Source: Hofstenia miamia (lineage: Eukaryota; Xenacoelomorpha; Acoela; Hofsteniidae). From it: a stretch of 64,000 nt of DNA. Shown here in pieces: positions 59,084 to 64,000 of this stretch (the stretch's first letter is position 1; every line of letters starts with the position of its first letter). Below the pieces are notes generated by a model. It searched no databases. It had not been told where the DNA came from and worked only from the letters and a program-made list of their open reading frames with translations. The DNA lies in NCBI GenBank assembly GCA_900660155.1, contig CABFPE010000037.1:653855-717854 (forward strand), given 5' to 3'. The translations under genes were made by a program, and so were the position numbers.

Positions 59084-60125
59084 TTGATATTAGCCAATGA
59101 GAAGGAAGCTCGAAGATTTATTTTAATTAATTCGCTGACTATTTCACAACAAGAGATTTACATGTCGGCAAACGATACTACAACACCTATTGCAGAAGAA
59201 AAATACGTTCTTTCCTTAAACAACGATCCAAAATGCAAGGCTAAGGTATGGAGCATGGAAGAAATTTCGTTTGTTGGAAAATCGGGCTACAAATGATTCT
59301 ATATTTTAATGAACATCCTGCAAGGACTGCTACGTGTCTCTCAAATTTATACGAAAACAAACAGATGGAAGCATTATGCAATACGAAACAAAAAACTTAC
59401 GTGATCAAATAAAAAAGTGTTACAAGGGATCCACTCAATATCAGCATCAATTACTAATTCTTTTCAAAAGTAGGTACCTGGAAAGCTCATTTCTACTTCG
59501 TCAGAAAATAAGAGATGCTGAGGTTTTGTTTTGCATTGCTTTGTTGATTATGTTCTAATAATATTGCTTTCCCAATTGTCTTTCAAGAGGCATATCTAAT
59601 AGGCATCGCCCAGATAAAATGGTAGGCGAAGCGGCACAAAACAAGACACTATCACAACCATATTTAAAGTCTCTATATTAAATCTTTTGGTCACAATTTT
59701 GAGAAGTCCAGTTAATAATGTAGATGAAATGCAAATAAAACACTGCAAGTATTATTTATTCAAAGTGAGAAAAGTTCCTTTTAGGACACTAATGTCACCT
59801 TTCTATGATAAGAAATGAGTGAGTTTAGAGGCCTACCAAAAAAATATGTGAAAATGCTATTTTTGGAGGGTTTTCCAGGTTTTTGGATCCCCCCATATTG
59901 AAATTCCAAAAAAAATTTTTTCGAACCACCCTAATACATAGCAACATTTGCTTTGATAAACTGTTTCATGATCGGCGAACAGTGCAAATACCATCAATAA
60001 AAAAAGTTGAAGAGGTTAATGAGAAACTGTGGAGTATTATGGCGAAATATTTATTCAGAAAAACCATTTCATTTACAACTGATACCACAACTGACGATAT
60101 TAAAAAAATTGTACTTTTGGATTGA
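59084..60125 (+). other. Cluster of short + strand ORFs, unassigned
   Basis: Three open pieces (59084-59296, 59334-59558, 59883-60125) lie close together on one strand. Some text resembles hAT/ZBED-type transposases only loosely (RYLESSFLLRQKIRDAEVLF, then MVGEAAQ in another frame). The rest matches nothing I know. It may be a decayed transposase, and I do not call a gene. Confidence 0.25.
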
Positions 60126-60236
60126 CAAGTCACATGGTTGCTTAAAGCTAAATCCAGGGGCCCAGCGAGAAAAAATATATGAGGGGGTGCATTAGCAAAA
60201 TTGCTGCCCTTTCAATAGTGACAACTAGATTCGTCT

Positions 60237-61236
60237 NNNNNNNNNNNNNNNNNNNNNNNNNNNNNNNNNNNNNNNNNNNNNNNNNNNNNNNNNNNNNNNN
60301 NNNNNNNNNNNNNNNNNNNNNNNNNNNNNNNNNNNNNNNNNNNNNNNNNNNNNNNNNNNNNNNNNNNNNNNNNNNNNNNNNNNNNNNNNNNNNNNNNNNN
60401 NNNNNNNNNNNNNNNNNNNNNNNNNNNNNNNNNNNNNNNNNNNNNNNNNNNNNNNNNNNNNNNNNNNNNNNNNNNNNNNNNNNNNNNNNNNNNNNNNNNN
60501 NNNNNNNNNNNNNNNNNNNNNNNNNNNNNNNNNNNNNNNNNNNNNNNNNNNNNNNNNNNNNNNNNNNNNNNNNNNNNNNNNNNNNNNNNNNNNNNNNNNN
60601 NNNNNNNNNNNNNNNNNNNNNNNNNNNNNNNNNNNNNNNNNNNNNNNNNNNNNNNNNNNNNNNNNNNNNNNNNNNNNNNNNNNNNNNNNNNNNNNNNNNN
60701 NNNNNNNNNNNNNNNNNNNNNNNNNNNNNNNNNNNNNNNNNNNNNNNNNNNNNNNNNNNNNNNNNNNNNNNNNNNNNNNNNNNNNNNNNNNNNNNNNNNN
60801 NNNNNNNNNNNNNNNNNNNNNNNNNNNNNNNNNNNNNNNNNNNNNNNNNNNNNNNNNNNNNNNNNNNNNNNNNNNNNNNNNNNNNNNNNNNNNNNNNNNN
60901 NNNNNNNNNNNNNNNNNNNNNNNNNNNNNNNNNNNNNNNNNNNNNNNNNNNNNNNNNNNNNNNNNNNNNNNNNNNNNNNNNNNNNNNNNNNNNNNNNNNN
61001 NNNNNNNNNNNNNNNNNNNNNNNNNNNNNNNNNNNNNNNNNNNNNNNNNNNNNNNNNNNNNNNNNNNNNNNNNNNNNNNNNNNNNNNNNNNNNNNNNNNN
61101 NNNNNNNNNNNNNNNNNNNNNNNNNNNNNNNNNNNNNNNNNNNNNNNNNNNNNNNNNNNNNNNNNNNNNNNNNNNNNNNNNNNNNNNNNNNNNNNNNNNN
61201 NNNNNNNNNNNNNNNNNNNNNNNNNNNNNNNNNNNN
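60237..61236. other. Assembly gap (1,000 N)
   Basis: Exactly 1,000 undetermined bases, a placeholder length and not a measured one. An open frame drawn across it is meaningless. Confidence 0.99.
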
Positions 61237-61286
61237 TAGGCCTACTAAATGAGTTCCTTAAAAAACTAATTAAACTTCATTTAAGC

Positions 61287-62955
61287 CAGGCTTGCAAATG
61301 GAAGTGAAATTGTGTTCTATTTCTATTCTATTTCCACAACTATTTTAAAAGCATTTCCATAATTTTCCATAAATGTCCAGTTCTTTCCATAACTCTTAGA
61401 ACTAGTGATTATGGTTCTGCAGGACAAGTATTGGGCTGGTCCTAGTCCCACTTAGTTTAATTAGATTTTGCCCTAGTCATGTACTAGCCATGTCACATAA
61501 ATTTTTGGGACAGTGGGCCTCCATAACCCTACTAGTTGTTGACTAAGCTGACTATAAGTTGAACCAAAATTACTATTTGTTTTGGAATACTCTTGAACCT
61601 TACCTCAACAAAAGGATATTTCAAATTTCCAGAATTGTTCACAATAAAAGTACACTTTTAGAGAATAGGATAAATAAATTAAAGTCATCTACGTATGGCC
61701 ACAATATATTGCAAAACTCATGCAGTAAACTGTTATGTATCACTAACATTCTGTAAATAATAATATTATTGAGTTGTTGCTACACCCTAAAAAAATGTAC
61801 CGATATATTGGTCAAGAAAATTGCTATTTGATATTAGATGTCACAAATGGGACTATATATCCATATATATACTAGTGTTCTGGTCTGTAACAGGCTGTAG
61901 CCACGTCCAACCATGGGCTATGGTTAGACAAGTATTTCGCTGGTCCTAGTCCCACGTAGTTTAATTGAATTTTGCCCTAGTCATGTACTAGCCACGTCAC
62001 ATAAACTTTTGGGACTGTGGGCCTTCATAACTCACTAAACTGACTATAAGTTGAACAAAAATTACTATTTGTTGGAGCTACTAATGCATAAATAATAGAA
62101 TTTTGGAATACTGTTGAACCTTACCTCAACCAAGGATATTTCAAATTTCCAGAATTGTTCACAATAAAAGTACACTTTTAGAGAATAAGATAAATAAATA
62201 AATTAAAGTAAACTATGTATGGCCACAATATATTGCAAAACTCATATAGTAAACTGTTATGTATCACTAACATTCTGTAAATTATTGAGTTGTTGCTACA
62301 CCGTAAGAAGATGCACCGATATATTGGTCATAACAAAATTGCTATTTTGATATTAGATGTCACAAATGGGACTTTATATCCATATATATGCTAATGTTCT
62401 GGTCCGTTAGCAGGCTGTAGCCGCGTCCAACCGTTGGCTATGTTCACAGACTTTGTTTTACGCCCAAAATACCAGCTAAAATTCATTTCTGAAAGTACTA
62501 GTGATGTCTTTTTGATTATTAATGCATTAATGCATGTATAAGAGTATTAGTTAATACGAAAGGCCACATTTTTTCCCCAATTTGCATTCATTATCAGACA
62601 TTTACATGCTGCCCCTGCAACTTGTATTCGTCTTGTGTTATTTTGAATTCTCTTGTTCATGCAGAGATTACTCAAATAAAAGAACTTTTTAAGACTGACT
62701 ATAGCCTTATAGTTTATACAATTAAGTGTTCAACACTCTGTATGACTCAAACGTATTTAAGTTATTATAAAACAATTTTTACTGTTCTTAAAACATATAT
62801 ATTTTCTTAAGCACATTTAAGGTGTGTTTAACATTTTCTTTGGTGTTGAGAATGTCTGCTTTTTGAATTTTTATTTCCACAAATTTCCATTATATTTCCA
62901 TTTCACAATCTGGAAATGGAATGGAATGGATAGGTTCATGTCCATTTGCAAACTG
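61287..62955. mobile_element. hAT-like element with internal tandem duplication
   Basis: The ends are caggcttgcaaatggaag and, reverse-complemented, cagtttgcaaatggacat. Both run into tttcca/tggaaa-rich text. The flanking 8-mers atttaagc (61279-61286) and attaatgc (62956-62963) agree at six of eight. It is 1.67 kb long, mostly filled by two 0.5-kb tandem copies, with no transposase. Confidence 0.6.
61410..62442. repeat. Two tandem ~510-bp units
   Basis: Unit 1 (61410-61917) and unit 2 (61918-62442) share long runs: gacaagtatt...gctggtcctagtcccac, tttgccctagtcatgtacta, and ggctgtagcc(a/g)cgtccaacc at the end. Differences are small substitutions and short indels. The duplication lies within the hAT-like element. 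Confidence 0.85.
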
Positions 62956-63276
62956 ATTAATGCTAATCTTTTGTTTAAATTAGAAGAATAGAACAAATGA
63001 AATAGGTCGAAAACAGATTTTGTATCAAACTTGTAATGGGTAAGATTGAAGAATTACACTTACAGAGAAAACACAAATCACTTATTCAAATATACATGTA
63101 TATTTCAAAAAAATGTTGAAAGAGATGGACTGACAGCATTGTCAATTTAGAAAATGAGTGGAAAATTAAATGAACGCAATATCTGTTAAATGGTCATTTT
63201 GCTGCCCCCTGAGAAAAAATATTGGGGGGGGCATCACCTCCAACCACCCCCGTTAGCTGGGGCCCTTGGTGAAATT

Positions 63277-64000
63277 CCCTAATTACGATACCTTGTTATT
63301 TTTACTTTTTTGGTAAATTGTTAAATATCTAGCAGCTTCCTATCCTACATGTAATAATTGACACATGCATACATGCTGGGTCACATTATCAGTCACATTA
63401 TCATCATGAATTTAGATGTAAAACAATGTAATATAAATTCCTAAGTTTGGCTTACCAGCCTTATCTCAAATTTGTTATTATTAATACATGTAAGAGAATG
63501 ATCAATAGTCAACTAAATGATAGTAAAAACTCCTAACTGTAATCCTAACCTAAGTTCACTACTAAACACTGATCATTTAGCATGACATTCTATTAGATAA
63601 TCAAACTGTAGTAGAAAACAAGTAAAAGAATTCCAAAGAAATTTCTTTATCAATTGTTACAACTAAATTAAATCTATTTATAGCTAACTGGAAAAAGTAC
63701 CTGTTGATTTCAAAATTTGAATTGTTCAACTGCAAATATGACTAAAAATAATGGAAGTGATTTCACCCTCTTCATTTTGCCAAAATTAGTAGGATCAACA
63801 AATACTAATTCATAATTAATTGCACTAATATTTCTTGATTGCATTATACAAACTAATTTAAATTGATAATAAGTTCTATAATCTATTTCTAATCCTATTT
63901 TAAATTCGATCTTAAGTTTCTTTAAAGGACTTTCTTTCTTAGCAGCTTATTTGTTGGATGATGCTACAATAAAAAAACTAAAGAATACAATTTTTTAATA
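63277..64000. other. Spacer, nothing recognised
   Basis: AT-rich DNA to the window's end. No exon, RNA gene or element border is visible. Confidence 0.5.

Larger units (their letters stand above)
60155..63268. mobile_element. Possible outer hAT-like element containing the gap
   Basis: The left end reads caggggcccagcgag, and the right end, reverse-complemented, reads caagggccccagctaac. G-rich text and a shared gctgcc...aaaaaatat stretch follow on both sides. The flanking 8-mers gctaaatc and gtgaaatt agree at five of eight positions. The interior includes the 1,000-N gap and a second element (61287-62955). The borders are tentative. Confidence 0.4.

Noticed and set aside
59084-60125. Candidate hAT/ZBED transposase or FLYWCH-like gene
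   Set aside because: Only scattered short resemblances in different frames; no zinc-finger, catalytic or dimerisation motif could be confirmed.
60179-61252. Long open frame of 357 codons
   Set aside because: It consists almost entirely of unknown bases in the assembly gap.

Overview
The window is AT-rich animal DNA. It has spliced genes with canonical GT/AG borders, many (TA)n tracts, no operons and many eukaryotic transposon families. The species cannot be fixed from the sequence, but an invertebrate fits best: it has P-like (THAP) transposase, mariner elements of the DUF4817-helix type, a Ty3/gypsy element with very short LTRs, and many hAT and piggyBac MITEs. Coordinates 60237-61236 are exactly 1,000 N. 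Two single N characters (32963 and 47748) each sit between near-identical or identical copies of the same DNA.

The only host gene I can name is at the left end. Two exons (1771-1978 and 4168-4442, + strand) encode the C-terminus of an organic anion transporting polypeptide (OATP/SLCO solute carrier). Their splice phase fits and an AATAAA follows. The intron holds an internally deleted mariner that landed in a (TA)n run. The rest of the gene must lie to the left of the window.

From about 4.5 to 31 kb I see no convincing host exon. This part holds decayed mobile DNA: a Tc1-like transposase fossil (11.69-12.45 kb), a LINE reverse-transcriptase relic (13.4-15.6 kb) split by a 0.9-kb hAT-like MITE and ending in an (ATT)n tail, hAT MITEs with 8-bp target duplications, a pogo-like MITE, and a 1-kb piggyBac-like element with TTAA ends (23.1-24.1 kb). 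One minus-strand ORF (31173-31580) is unrecognised.

From 31.6 to 40 kb there is a transposon cluster: LINE relics, a mariner deletion derivative with 90-bp terminal repeats, an open Tc1/IS630-type transposase (35151-36218) with an array of short repeats upstream, and a decayed multi-exon P-like transposase with a THAP domain (36811-39904). From 42.9 to 48.8 kb a second copy of the 1-kb piggyBac-like element has been split by a young but broken Ty3/gypsy LTR retrotransposon. Its 212-bp LTRs look identical, and its primer-binding site is complementary to its own LTR, which suggests self-priming. The right third holds more MITEs (49.8, 51.9, 56.2 kb) and nested hAT-like elements around the assembly gap (60.2-63.3 kb). 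The genes do not act as a pathway. The window records layered transposition beside the end of a transporter gene.
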